Part shown: positions 53,166-61,977 of the stretch, in pieces
How the letters are laid out: each line of letters begins with the position of its first letter
Position numbering within the stretch: position 1 is the stretch's first letter
Origin: Jiella flava
GTDB lineage: Bacteria > Pseudomonadota > Alphaproteobacteria > Rhizobiales > Rhizobiaceae
DNA length: 64,000 nucleotides
Assembly: GCF_017349315.1 (NCBI RefSeq)
Contig: NZ_JAFMPP010000007.1
Coordinates: forward strand, 1 to 64,000
Direction of reading: 5' to 3'
The notes under the pieces: generated by a model
Databases searched by the model: none
Seen by the model: only the letters and a program-made list of their open reading frames with translations
Told to the model about the DNA's origin: nothing
Translations under genes and position numbers: made by a program

Positions 53166-53611
53166 GATGGCCTCCCTCTCTCAATTTTGCGCATTGCGCC
53201 GTCTCTGAACATCGCGCCAATCTTGGGGCCGATGCTGCAATTCAGCATCTCGCCGCCGCGCCGTCGAGACTTCACCAACGCGTTTCCGACAGTGCCATGC
53301 CGAACCATTTTGACATTCTTCCTCAACCGATCGGCGGTGATCGCACCGATGACGACGTAGGTGACGGCCAGAAGCCGAGTGGAGAAGGCGATCGCCGCGC
53401 CGGCAAGCGGCATGTTGGATTCGAACACCGAGGGCGGAATGACGCCGACGGAGAACCGCCGCACCCGCAGACAGGAGACCCGCGGCGGGTCAGCGTGCGC
53501 CCTTGTCCTCACTCACAGGCCCAGCAAGCTTCGTCTCGTCGGTCCCATGATCTCCTCCATCATGACCGTGACAGCATGCCGCCAGGCCCTCCCCCGGTTT
53601 TTGTCGCAAGG
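53166..53611. other. Gap between the mutarotase and Fe-ADH genes, possibly a decayed gene
   Basis: No intact gene is supported in these 446 bases. On the minus strand a frame reads NMPLAGAAIAFSTRLLAVTY then VVIGAITADRLRKNVKM, a membrane-like stretch with a basic end such as terminates many sugar ABC permeases, but it has no good start and the match is too weak to name. It may be the remnant of a transporter once linked to the mutarotase. Confidence 0.3.
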
Positions 53612-54721
53612 TCAGGCTGAGCGACGCAGGATCTCGAGATATTCCGCGCGGCTCGCCTTCCGCGGATTGGTCGCGTGGCAATGATCCTTGAGGGCGCCGT
53701 CGGCGACCGTTTCCATCATCGCTTCGGTGACCCCCATGGCCGCCAGCCCGGACGGCATGCCGATCCGGCTGTTGAGGGCCGCAACGACCTCGTCCGGCTC
53801 GCCGCCCATACGCGTGCGCAGCACATCCCACTTGGCGCCGATGCTCTCGCGGTTGAAGCGCAGCACTTCCGGCATCAACACGGCGTTCAGCGTGCCGTGA
53901 TGCAAGTTCAGCTCACGGATGGCCCCAAGCGGATGGGTCAGCGCGTGCACCGCGCCGAGCCCCTTTTGGAAGGCGATTGCGCCTTCGAGCGCGCAGATCA
54001 TCATATCGCGCCGCGCGGCGACGTTTGAGCCATCGGCCGTGGCCCGTTCGATCGCGGCAAGGCCGCAATCCAACCCGTGCAGCGCAATCGCCTCGGCCGG
54101 CGGATTGAAAGCCGGCGCCATATAGGTTTCGAGACAGTGCGACAGCGCATCCATGCCGGTTGCCGCCGTCAGGCCAGCCGGCAGACCGTAGGTCAGCTCC
54201 GGATCGCAGAGCGCAATCGTCGGCAAGTTGTGCGGCGACAAAAGACCAAGCTTGCGGCCGTCGGCGGTGATGATCACCGAGGCCCGGCCGACCTCCGATC
54301 CGGTGCCGGATGTGGTCGGCACGGCGATCAGCGGGCAGATCCGACCGTGAATCTTGGCGACGCCACCATTCACCGCCGCATATTGCCCAAGCGGCGCCTC
54401 GTGACCGGTGAGGATCCTCACCGCCTTGGCGAGATCAAGCGACGATCCGCCGCCAAGGCCGACAATGCCGTCGCAGCCGCGCTCGCCATAAAGCGCAAAG
54501 GCCTCCATCACTGCGGCTTCGGTCGGATTGGCCGGCGTACCGTCGAACATCACCGCATCGGCGATCGGCGCCGTCACCGTTTCCACCAGCCCGGTCGCGA
54601 CCAGACCGCGATCGGTGCAGATCAGCGGCCGTTTGACGCCGATGTCAGCCAGAAGATCAGCGAGACGCGCCGCCTGACCTTCGCCGAATTCGATACGAGT
54701 GAGATAGGAAATCAGTGCCAC
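53612..54721 (-). CDS. Iron-containing alcohol dehydrogenase
   Basis: This 369-residue member of the Fe-ADH (group III) family reduces or oxidises alcohols, lactaldehyde or maleylacetate with NAD(P). The start is GTG 54721, with GGAGGC 7-12 bases upstream. The nucleotide region is GIVGLGGGSSLDLAKAVRIL, PTTSGTGSEVGRASVI is the second Gly-rich loop, and metal ligands are Asp and His in ATGMDALSHCLE and His in GLGAVHALTHPLGA and LHHGTLNAVLMPEVL. It is divergent from the GntR regulator, with a 16-bp palindrome in the shared region. The substrate is unknown. Confidence 0.93.
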   Translation of the reverse strand: MALISYLTRIEFGEGQAARLADLLADIGVKRPLICTDRGLVATGLVETVTAPIADAVMFDGTPANPTEAAVMEAFALYGERGCDGIVGLGGGSSLDLAKAVRILTGHEAPLGQYAAVNGGVAKIHGRICPLIAVPTTSGTGSEVGRASVIITADGRKLGLLSPHNLPTIALCDPELTYGLPAGLTAATGMDALSHCLETYMAPAFNPPAEAIALHGLDCGLAAIERATADGSNVAARRDMMICALEGAIAFQKGLGAVHALTHPLGAIRELNLHHGTLNAVLMPEVLRFNRESIGAKWDVLRTRMGGEPDEVVAALNSRIGMPSGLAAMGVTEAMMETVADGALKDHCHATNPRKASRAEYLEILRRSA

Positions 54722-54831
54722 GAGATAGCCTCCGCGATGCCGCAGCCGAGCGCGCGGTCGACTGTTTGGGACCGTCAACAATGCACCGGAGTCGCCCGCT
54801 TGGCCGGCCAGAAATATATTAGCCAGCATGT

Positions 54832-54847
54832 CGGCGATATATCGCCG
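54832..54847. promoter_or_regulatory. 16-bp perfect palindrome between the Fe-ADH and GntR genes (candidate operator)
   Basis: CGGCGATATATCGCCG is perfectly palindromic and lies in the divergent control region, 111 bp from the Fe-ADH start and 75 bp before the preferred GntR start. Its core GATATATC recurs at 54954-54961. The neighbouring FCD-type GntR regulator is the obvious candidate binder; this is inference. Confidence 0.5.
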
Positions 54848-54881
54848 TGTCAATTGCAGAATCTTCTTCGTTGCAAAGATC

Positions 54882-54887
54882 TATAAT
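54882..54887 (+). promoter_or_regulatory. Consensus -10 box (TATAAT) for the GntR gene
   Basis: A perfect TATAAT lies 35 bp before GTG 54922, predicting a start point near 54894. No good -35 sits at 16-18 bp, suggesting an activated or weak promoter. It argues against translation from the upstream GTG at 54847. Confidence 0.4.
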
Positions 54888-54921
54888 ATCAGCCAAAATT
54901 GGTCCTGGGAGAGAACGCGGC

Positions 54922-55626
54922 GTGCAACCAAAGCGACAGCAAAAGTCCAATCAGATATATCACATGCTGCGCCGCTCCATCATTCTTCTGGAGATGCAGC
55001 CCGGCTCGCTGCTGATCGAAAAAGACCTCGCTGCGCAGTGGGGCGTGTCACGCACACCGGTGCGTGAGGCGATCCAAAAGCTCGCCGATGAAGGGTTGGT
55101 AACAGTCTTTCCGCACTCTGCGACAATCGTCAGCAAGATCTCCTACCGCATGGCCGAGGAAGGCTTCATCATCCGCCGTGCCCTCGAAGTGGAGAGCGTG
55201 CGGCGCGCGGCCGAGCGGGCAACGCCGGAGATCCATGCCCGACTGGCGACCATTGTCACCAAGATGCGCGCGATCGTCTCCGAACAGCGGCTCGGTGAAT
55301 ATATCGAGGTCGACAACGCGCTGCATTGCGCCATCGCCGAGGCGAGCGGCGTCGGCCGGCTGTGGCGATTCGTGATGATGGCCAAGGTCGATCTCGACCG
55401 AATGCGCCAGCTCTCGGCCCCCGTGCCCGGCCATCTCGACCGCGTCACCGACCAACACGCCCAGATCGTCGATGCCATTTGCCATGGCCGGCCCGACCTC
55501 GCGGAGCTGACCATGCGCGTGCATCTGGAATCCTCTTTCGAGGTGATGTCGCGACTGATCGCCGAAGACAGAGATATTTTCGAACCGGACGGGCCGCGCC
55601 CCGTCCAGAAAGAACCTGCGGAATGA
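54922..55626 (+). CDS. GntR-family transcriptional regulator (FCD domain)
   Basis: A 234-residue regulator from GTG 54922 (preceded by GGAGAG). The N-terminal winged helix has QIYHMLRRSIILLEMQPGSL, then the recognition region WGVSRTPVREAIQKLADEGL. The FCD ligand domain (about residues 80-215) shows RRALEVESVRRAAERA, metal-type residues in YIEVDNALHCAIAEASG, and HAQIVDAICHGRPDLAELTM RVHLESS, with the His expected for metal-dependent acid binding. FCD regulators usually respond to sugar acids or carboxylates. The stop overlaps the start of the downstream dehydratase (ATGA), so the two are coupled. Confidence 0.9.
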   Translation: MQPKRQQKSNQIYHMLRRSIILLEMQPGSLLIEKDLAAQWGVSRTPVREAIQKLADEGLVTVFPHSATIVSKISYRMAEEGFIIRRALEVESVRRAAERATPEIHARLATIVTKMRAIVSEQRLGEYIEVDNALHCAIAEASGVGRLWRFVMMAKVDLDRMRQLSAPVPGHLDRVTDQHAQIVDAICHGRPDLAELTMRVHLESSFEVMSRLIAEDRDIFEPDGPRPVQKEPAE

Positions 55627-57164
55627 ATAGACCCGAACCTCTGGTCGCGGCGGCCATCCGGCTGCACCCCGATGACAACGTCGTCGTCGCCCGGCGGCGC
55701 ATCGAACCTGAGACCGACGGCGCCATCGAAGGCATCGCGCCGAAAACGGCGATCATGCGCGGCCACAAGATGGCGGTGCGCGCGATCGCGGCCGGCACGC
55801 CGGCGCTGAAATACGGCCAGATCATCGGCTTTGCGACCCGCGACATCGCACCTGGTGAGCATGTTCACACCGAGAACCTCGCCGTCGGCGAGTTCGAACG
55901 CGACTACGCCATCGGCGCCGACGCCGCGCCGGTCGATATCCTGCCGCCGGAGGAACAGCGCCATTTCAAGGGCTATCTGCGCCCGGACCGCCGCGTCGGG
56001 ACCCGCAACTACATCGTCGTGATCTCGTCGGTGAACTGCTCGGCCACCGTGTCGCGCGCCATTGCCGGCCACTTTTCGGCCCGCGGCGCGATGGACGCTT
56101 ATCCGGGCGTCGACGGGGTGATCGGTCTCGTCCATGGCGGCGGCTGTGCGTTCAACACCAAGGCCGAGGGCTACGCTTACCTCACCCGCACCATTGCCGG
56201 CTACGCCAACCATCCGAATGTCGGCGGCGTGCTGATGGTCGGGCTCGGCTGCGAGACCAATCAGATCCCGGCGCTGATGGCGCGCGAGGGCCTTGCCGAA
56301 TCCGACCGCCTGCACACGATGACGATCCAGGCGCTCGGCGGCACCCGCAAGACGATCGAGGCCGGTATCGCCCATGTCGAGGCGATGATGCCGCTGGTCG
56401 GGGCTGCCCGGCGCAGCGACGTTCCGGCCTCAGGCCTGACTCTAGCCTTGGAATGCGGCGGATCGGACGGCTATTCCGGCATCTCGGCCAATCCGGGCCT
56501 TGGCTATGCCGCCGACCTTTTGGTGCGCAACGGCGGTACGGTGATTCTCAGCGAGACGCCCGAAATCTACGGCGCCGAACATCTCCTCACCCGTCGTGCG
56601 GAGCGGCCGGAGGTGGCCGAGAAGCTGCTGGAGCGGATCGAGTGGTGGCGACGCTACACCGCCCGCAACGACGCGGAGATGGACAACAACCCGTCCTTCG
56701 GCAACAAGGCCGGCGGTCTGACGACGATCCTCGAGAAGTCCCTCGGCGCCGTCGCCAAATGCGGCACCACACCGCTGCGCGCCGTCTACGAATATGCCGA
56801 GACCGTCCGCGACCATGGCTTCGTTTTCATGGACACGCCCGGCTACGATCCGGTCGCGGTGACCGGACAGGTCGCAGGCGGCGCCAATCTCGTCTGCTTC
56901 ACCACCGGCCGCGGCTCGGTCTCCGGCTTCAAGCCCGCCCCCTCGCTGAAACTTGCCACCAATTCCGAGATGTACCGGCACATGAGCGAGGACATGGATG
57001 TCGACTGCGGCACCGTGATCACCGGCGAGGAGACCATCGAGGAACTCGGTACCCGAATTTTCGAGAAGATGCTGGCAGCGGCATCAGGCGCGGCAACCGC
57101 CAGCGAGATGCTGGGATACGGAGATAACGAGTTCGTTCCCTGGCAGCTCGGCGCGCTGATGTGA
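55623..57164 (+). CDS. Altronate dehydratase-type enzyme (UxaA family, SAF + catalytic domain)
   Basis: UxaA-family enzymes dehydrate sugar acids such as D-altronate or galactarate to keto-deoxy acids. The protein has 513 residues: an N-terminal SAF domain (about 10-105, IRLHPDDNVVVARRRIEPET, IMRGHKMAVRAIAAG) and the large catalytic domain with GYLRPDRRVGTRNYIVVISS, GLVHGGGCAFN, ALECGGSDGYSGISANPGLG and VFMDTPGYDPVAVTGQVAGG. Cysteines in GGGCAF, VGLGCETN and LECGGSD are typical iron ligands. It is coupled to the GntR gene. The precise sugar acid is not determined; the mutarotase and Fe-ADH nearby fit a sugar route. Confidence 0.9.
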   Translation: MNRPEPLVAAAIRLHPDDNVVVARRRIEPETDGAIEGIAPKTAIMRGHKMAVRAIAAGTPALKYGQIIGFATRDIAPGEHVHTENLAVGEFERDYAIGADAAPVDILPPEEQRHFKGYLRPDRRVGTRNYIVVISSVNCSATVSRAIAGHFSARGAMDAYPGVDGVIGLVHGGGCAFNTKAEGYAYLTRTIAGYANHPNVGGVLMVGLGCETNQIPALMAREGLAESDRLHTMTIQALGGTRKTIEAGIAHVEAMMPLVGAARRSDVPASGLTLALECGGSDGYSGISANPGLGYAADLLVRNGGTVILSETPEIYGAEHLLTRRAERPEVAEKLLERIEWWRRYTARNDAEMDNNPSFGNKAGGLTTILEKSLGAVAKCGTTPLRAVYEYAETVRDHGFVFMDTPGYDPVAVTGQVAGGANLVCFTTGRGSVSGFKPAPSLKLATNSEMYRHMSEDMDVDCGTVITGEETIEELGTRIFEKMLAAASGAATASEMLGYGDNEFVPWQLGALM

Positions 57165-57502
57165 TCACCGGCCGGGTAGCCGCCCCCGCGGCTCGCGTGC
57201 TGCCACCTATGCCGGCTGCGGCCTGAAGACCTCGAAGGTTTTCGGGCGGCGGTCGTTCCCACGGGGGAAATTATCGTGCAGAAGAGGGACGATCACGGGA
57301 CTGGCCCGTGCCTGTGCGGCTGATGACGAAATGGCCTGAAAATTGCTTTTGTCAGGACAGATCGACTAAAGCATCGGGCCGAAAATCGATTCCGATTTTC
57401 GGTAAGCGCGATGCGTCAATCCAGAGAGTGAGAGCGTCCTGTCTGCGTCCGATAGGACGCAGGGCGCTCTCATTGGCAGAAGAAAACCCAAAGGACAGCA
57501 CG
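57165..57502. other. 338-bp gap between the dehydratase and ABC ATPase, with repeat copy B
   Basis: No gene is supported. About 100 of these bases (57371-57470) are the full copy of the dispersed repeat. GGAC in AAAGGACAGCACG at 57491-57503 is the ribosome-binding region of the ABC ATPase gene. Confidence 0.55.
57371..57470 (+). repeat. Dispersed palindromic repeat, full copy B
   Basis: The best copy in the window: GCATCGGGCCGAAAATCGAT with the hairpin CCGAAAATCG/CGATTTTCGG, then GATGCGTCAATCCAGAGAG and TGAGAGCGTCCTGTCTGCG, with a second hairpin in which AGCGTCCTG pairs with CAGGGCGCT and GCGTC with GACGC. Parts recur at 49943, 50831 (inverted) and 59152. Confidence 0.75.
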
Positions 57503-59134
57503 ATGCCGACAGCTTCACCAAGCGGCGCCAAACTCCTGACAGTCGAAAATCTGACCGTCGCCCTGCCCGCCGCGATGGACCGCGATTTTGCCGTCGAGGC
57601 GATCAGCTTCGAACTCGCCGCGGCCGAAACTTTGTGCATCGTCGGCGAATCCGGTTCCGGCAAGTCCGTCACCGCCAATGCCATCATGGGACTGCTGCCG
57701 GACTCGCTGACCATCCAGAGCGGCCGCATTCGGCTGGACGGAGAAGACCTCCTCGATGCCTCTCCGGCTCGGCTGCGGGACTTGCGCGGACGGCTCGTCT
57801 CCATCGTCTTTCAGGATCCGCTTTCCGCGCTGAACCCGCTGATGACCATCGGCGACCAGATCGCCGAGGTGATCGATGCCCATCGCCGCCACGGCAAAAT
57901 TGATAAGCAGGCGCGCGTCGTTGAACTCCTCACCGAGGTGGGGCTGCCCAATCCGGAGCTCATCCAGAAACAATATCCATTCCGCCTGTCCGGCGGCCAG
58001 CGCCAGCGGGTGATGATCGCGATGGCGTTGGCGCTCGAACCCTCGGTGCTGATCGCCGACGAGCCGACGACGGCTCTTGACGTGACGACCCAAGCCCAGA
58101 TTCTCGAACTGATTCGGATGATCCAGCAGCGAAAGGGCATGGGCGTCATGTTCATCACCCATGATTTCGGTGTCGTCGCCGAAATCGCCGATCGGGTGAT
58201 CGTCATGGAAAAGGGCCACCTGGTGGAGCAAGGCAAGGCACGCGACGTGCTGCAGACGCCGCGGCACCCCTACACCCAGGGTCTGATTGCGGCAGTTCCG
58301 CGGATGAGCGAAGCCGCAGTTCATGGCGCCAGCCAAACGCCCGTGGTGCTCTCGGCAAGCGGGCTGAAGAAGACCTTCCGCGTTGCCGGCGGATTTATGA
58401 AGCCGTCCCGCACGGTCACGGCCGTCGACGACGTCGCGATTGAAGTGCGCAAAGGCCAGACCGTCGGCATCGTCGGCGAGTCGGGCTCTGGCAAGTCAAC
58501 CCTTGGCCGGGTTTTGATGAAGATCCTCGATCCCGAGGCCGGGACCATCCATTTCAACGGCCAGGATGTGGCGAAGATGCCGGAGGCCGAGTTTCGCCGC
58601 CACCGCCCGTTAATCCAGATGATTTTCCAGGATCCGTTCGCTTCGCTCAACCCGCGGCAGACCGTTGGCCGAATTCTGACTTGCGGGCCGATGGAGCACG
58701 GGCTGGGGCGCGCCGAGGCGAAAAAGCGGGCCGAGCGGCTGCTGGCGCGGGTGGGATTATCGCCCTCGGCCTTCGAGCGCTATCCCCATGAATTTTCCGG
58801 CGGCCAGCGCCAGCGGGTGGGCATCGCCCGGGCGCTGATGTTCGACCCGGAGCTGATCATCGCCGACGAAGCCGTTTCCGCCCTCGACGTTTCGGTGCAG
58901 GCGCAGATCCTCGATCTTCTCGCCGAGATCAAGGACGAGATGAAGCTTGCAATGATTTTCATCACCCATGATTTGCGGATTGCCAGCCGCATTTGCGACT
59001 CGGTGCTGGTGATGCAGCGGGGAAAGACGGTGGAAGCCGGTCCGCCGAGCGAAGTCTTCCAGACGCCGAAACACGATTACACCCGCCAGCTCGTCGCAGC
59101 CATCCCCGGCGGACGCTGGGACCGGGCAGCGTAA
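57503..59134 (+). CDS. Fused peptide-type ABC transporter ATPase (DppD-DppF/GsiA-like)
   Basis: Two complete ABC ATPase domains lie in one 543-residue chain, as in GsiA and YejF, energising uptake of peptides or related compounds. Domain 1 (about 10-260): Walker A GESGSGKS in LCIVGESGSGKSVTANAIMG, signature FRLSGGQRQRVMIA, Walker B LIADEPTTALDV. Domain 2 (about 280-535): VGIVGESGSGKSTLGRVLMK, HEFSGGQRQRVGIARAL, LIIADEAVSALDVSVQ. Each domain ends with the oligopeptide-type tail (HPYTQGLIAAVP and HDYTRQLVAAIPGG). The binding protein and permease are 3-4 kb downstream, separated by a regulator and oxidoreductases. Confidence 0.94.
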   Translation: MPTASPSGAKLLTVENLTVALPAAMDRDFAVEAISFELAAAETLCIVGESGSGKSVTANAIMGLLPDSLTIQSGRIRLDGEDLLDASPARLRDLRGRLVSIVFQDPLSALNPLMTIGDQIAEVIDAHRRHGKIDKQARVVELLTEVGLPNPELIQKQYPFRLSGGQRQRVMIAMALALEPSVLIADEPTTALDVTTQAQILELIRMIQQRKGMGVMFITHDFGVVAEIADRVIVMEKGHLVEQGKARDVLQTPRHPYTQGLIAAVPRMSEAAVHGASQTPVVLSASGLKKTFRVAGGFMKPSRTVTAVDDVAIEVRKGQTVGIVGESGSGKSTLGRVLMKILDPEAGTIHFNGQDVAKMPEAEFRRHRPLIQMIFQDPFASLNPRQTVGRILTCGPMEHGLGRAEAKKRAERLLARVGLSPSAFERYPHEFSGGQRQRVGIARALMFDPELIIADEAVSALDVSVQAQILDLLAEIKDEMKLAMIFITHDLRIASRICDSVLVMQRGKTVEAGPPSEVFQTPKHDYTRQLVAAIPGGRWDRAA

Positions 59135-59151
59135 AGCCGGCCGGCGGCCGA

Positions 59152-59210
59152 AGCGTCGATTGAAAGAGTGAGAGCGTCCTGTCCGCGTCCGATCAGACGC
59201 AGGGCGCTCC
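59152..59210 (+). repeat. Dispersed palindromic repeat, partial copy C
   Basis: AGCGTCGATTGAAAGAGTG followed by AGAGCGTCCTGTCCGCGTCC and GATCAGACGCAGGGCGCTC matches the right part of copy B, including the nested hairpin. It lies between the ABC ATPase stop and the MarR gene. Confidence 0.7.
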
Positions 59211-59384
59211 TAACCGCCGGGCGCCGTCTTATGGCGTCCTCATTCAGCGCAATTTTCAGGCACTCATACTCGACGATAAAAATCTCATCCAAAACTAGTT
59301 GACATCGTCCATTACATTTATGACACTTTGCCGTACTTGAACCGTCATGCGTGGACGTCGCCAGACGGCCAATTCGCACCGTCC

Positions 59385-59903
59385 ATGCTGGAGCCGGCCA
59401 TGGCAGCCGAAAGCCACGCCAAACAGTCTACCGTAACACGCGTCGATGACGTCGATCTCGATGTCCTCGAAGATACGCTGAGTTTCTTCATCCGAAGCCT
59501 CAATCTCGCCGTGAGCCGGGATCTCGACGCCCGGCTCGACGGGCTCGACGTCGCGCGCGGGACCGGCAAGGTGACGGCTCTCTTTTTGATCGGCCGCCAT
59601 CCCGGCATCCGGCCGTCGGTGATCGCCGCAGCCGCGATGATGGACCGCTCAGCCATCGGCCGGGTGCTCGACGGCATGGAGCGCCATGGGCTGGTCCGAC
59701 GCGAGCCGGACTCCGAGGACGGGCGCGTGCAGGCGCTGTTCTTGACCGAAGCGGGCGAGACACTCGCGGCCGAGGTGCGTGCGATCGTGCGCGAGTCCCG
59801 CGCTTTCTTCCACGACATGTCCGATAGCGAATACGCCCAGGTCGTCGACCTGTTGCGCAACATCTACTGGCGCATCGTCAAGAGTCACAGTGGACGGGGA
59901 TGA
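59385..59903 (+). CDS. MarR-family transcriptional regulator
   Basis: A winged-helix regulator of about 172 residues from ATG 59385 (an ATG five codons later is also possible). The MarR fold is visible: VLEDTLSFFIRSLNLAVSRD, then IRPSVIAAAAMMDRSAIGRV as the helix-turn-helix and LVRREPDSEDGRVQALFLTE as the wing with its conserved D-R pair. The C-terminal helices form the dimer interface. TTGACA at 59299-59304 may be its -35. It ends two bases before the SDR start region, so regulator, SDR and FAD oxidase form one operon that it probably controls. Confidence 0.88.
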   Translation: MLEPAMAAESHAKQSTVTRVDDVDLDVLEDTLSFFIRSLNLAVSRDLDARLDGLDVARGTGKVTALFLIGRHPGIRPSVIAAAAMMDRSAIGRVLDGMERHGLVRREPDSEDGRVQALFLTEAGETLAAEVRAIVRESRAFFHDMSDSEYAQVVDLLRNIYWRIVKSHSGRG

Positions 59904-59904
59904 C

Positions 59905-60603
59905 ATGATGACGGGCCAACCGACCGCTCTGATTTCCGGCGCCAATCGCGGCATCGGCGCCGCCGTCGCGCGGCGGCTGGCGCAAGATGGCTGGGCCCTT
60001 TCGTTGGGGATGCGCGATCCGGTCCTGCCGGACTTCGCTGATCCCGACCGAACGCACCTGTTTGCCTACGACGCCACGGCGAAGAGCGAGGCGGCCTGGG
60101 TTGCCGAAACGATGGCGCGCTTCGGCCGGATCGACGCGATCGTCGCCAATGCCGGGATCATGATCCCAAAATCGGTGATCGAGGCTGAGGACGACGAGCT
60201 CGACACGATGCTCGCGGTCAATGTCAAAGCACCGCGCCGGCTGGTGAAGGCTGCGTTCGAACCTTTGGCCGAAAGCGGACGTGGCCGGGTAATCATCCTT
60301 GCTTCGCTCTCCGGCAAACGGGTGAAATCCGAAAAATCCGGCCTTTATGCCATGACCAAATTTGCCGCCGTGGCGCTCGCTCATGGCATCCGTCAGGCCG
60401 GCTATCATCGCGGCATCCGCGCCACCGCCGTTTGTCCGAGTTTCGTCGCCACCGATATGGCGCGCGCGCTGACCGATCGTGACGAGGCGAGCCTGACCGA
60501 TCCATCCGAACTCGCCGATGTCATCGCTATGCTGATCGGCCTTTCGAACACGGCGAGTGTCGCCGAATTTGCTGTGAACTGTCAGCTCGAGGAGCAGTAC
60601 TGA
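59905..60603 (+). CDS. Short-chain dehydrogenase/reductase
   Basis: A classical SDR of 232 residues from ATG 59905. The cofactor motif TGxxxGxG appears as ISGANRGIGAAVARRL, NAG in DAIVANAGIMIPKS, the catalytic Ser in VIILASLSGKRVKSEKSG and YxxxK in LYAMTKFAAVALA. PSFVATDMARALT is the usual post-catalytic segment. The Arg residues after the first motif suggest NADP preference, without certainty. It sits between MarR and the FAD oxidase (2 bp to the latter), pointing to consecutive oxidation steps on one substrate. Confidence 0.92.
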   Translation: MMTGQPTALISGANRGIGAAVARRLAQDGWALSLGMRDPVLPDFADPDRTHLFAYDATAKSEAAWVAETMARFGRIDAIVANAGIMIPKSVIEAEDDELDTMLAVNVKAPRRLVKAAFEPLAESGRGRVIILASLSGKRVKSEKSGLYAMTKFAAVALAHGIRQAGYHRGIRATAVCPSFVATDMARALTDRDEASLTDPSELADVIAMLIGLSNTASVAEFAVNCQLEEQY

Positions 60604-60605
60604 CT

Positions 60606-61937
60606 ATGCCCGGCCCCTTCGTCACTCCCGTCCATGGCGATCTCGACCTGCCGCAGGCGGTCGACGTCGTCGTCATCGGCGGCGGGATTATCGGCGTCTC
60701 AACAGCGCTGGAATTGGCCGAGCGTGGCGTCAGTGTCGCCTTATGCGAAAAAGGCGGCATCGCGCAGGAGCAGTCCAGCCGCAACTGGGGTTGGGTCCGG
60801 ATCTCCCGCCGCGACCCGCGCGAAGTGCCGCTGATGGCCGAGTCGCTGCGGATCTGGGAGGATCTCGACCGGCGCGTCGGCCGCCCCACCGGGTACACCC
60901 GCGCCGGCATCGTCTTTTGCTGCGAGAACGACACGGACGTTCAGAACTACAGCAACTGGACGCGCCATCTCGAACCCTGGCAGATCGAAGCACGCATGCT
61001 CGATTCGACGGAATTCGCGGCGATGTTCCCGGAGGCGCAATTGCCGGTCAAGGGCGCACTCTACACGCCCGCGGATGGCCGTGCCGAACCGCAGCTCGCC
61101 GCGCCCGCGATCGCCGAGGCCGCCCGCGACAAGGGCGCGACGATCCTGACCGAATGCGCGGTGCGCGGCATCGAGACGGCGGGCGGCCGAATTTCCGGCG
61201 TTGTCACCGAACGCGGCCGGATCGCTTGTTCGTCTGTGGTGCTCGCAGGCGGAGCCTGGTCGAACCTCTTCTGCGGCCTTTACGGCCTCGACCTGCCCCA
61301 ACTCACGGTGCTCGCCTCGGTGCTGCGGACCAAGCCTCTCGAAGGCGGGCCGGACCAGGCGATCTGGGCAAAGGACTTTGCCTGTCGCAAGCGGCGGGAC
61401 GGCGGCTATAGCATCGCCTCAGGCCACGAAAATATCGTCGACATCGTGCCGAATTCGTTCCGCTACGCGCGCCAATTCCTGCCGGCCCTGCTGGAAGAAT
61501 GGAACTCACTCAATTTTCGCCTCTCCTGGCGGTTCTTTGACGAGGCCCGCCAACCACGCACATGGGCGCTTGATGAGGCTAGCCCCTTCGAATATTGTCG
61601 CGTGCTCGATCCTGAACCATCTAAGCGTATGACACAAAAGGCGCTCACCGAGCTCAGCCGCGCTTTTCCTGCCTTCGCCAAGGCCGAAGTTGCCCAGCAT
61701 TGGGGCGGCCGCATGGACGTCACCCCCGACGCTATCCCGGTCATTTCGGCGATCGACGCTATTCCCGGATTCCACGTCGCCACCGGCTTTTCCGGCCACG
61801 GCTTCGGCATCGGCCCTGGTGCGGGCCGCCTGATGGCCGACATCGTGATGGACCGTACGCCGGTCGTCGACCCGCATGAGTTCCGCTTCTCCCGCTTCAC
61901 GGACGGTTCCAAGATCCGCCCGATGACCGGCTTTTAG
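60606..61937 (+). CDS. FAD-dependent oxidoreductase (DAO family)
   Basis: This 443-residue flavoenzyme is of the D-amino acid/glycine/sarcosine oxidase type. The dinucleotide motif is VDVVVIGGGIIGVSTALELA followed by the acidic end of strand 2 (VALCEKGG). EQSSRNWGWVRISRRDPRE is the conserved region after it, and the C-terminal FAD contact is GFHVATGFSGHGFGIGPGAG. Members oxidise amines or secondary amino acids. The start is 2 bp after the SDR stop and the next gene, a peptide-type binding protein, follows by 40 bp, so transport and oxidation are probably linked. Confidence 0.92.
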   Translation: MPGPFVTPVHGDLDLPQAVDVVVIGGGIIGVSTALELAERGVSVALCEKGGIAQEQSSRNWGWVRISRRDPREVPLMAESLRIWEDLDRRVGRPTGYTRAGIVFCCENDTDVQNYSNWTRHLEPWQIEARMLDSTEFAAMFPEAQLPVKGALYTPADGRAEPQLAAPAIAEAARDKGATILTECAVRGIETAGGRISGVVTERGRIACSSVVLAGGAWSNLFCGLYGLDLPQLTVLASVLRTKPLEGGPDQAIWAKDFACRKRRDGGYSIASGHENIVDIVPNSFRYARQFLPALLEEWNSLNFRLSWRFFDEARQPRTWALDEASPFEYCRVLDPEPSKRMTQKALTELSRAFPAFAKAEVAQHWGGRMDVTPDAIPVISAIDAIPGFHVATGFSGHGFGIGPGAGRLMADIVMDRTPVVDPHEFRFSRFTDGSKIRPMTGF

Positions 61938-61977
61938 CATTGCAGGCAGGCCCCCATTGACCAAAAGGATTCAGGAT

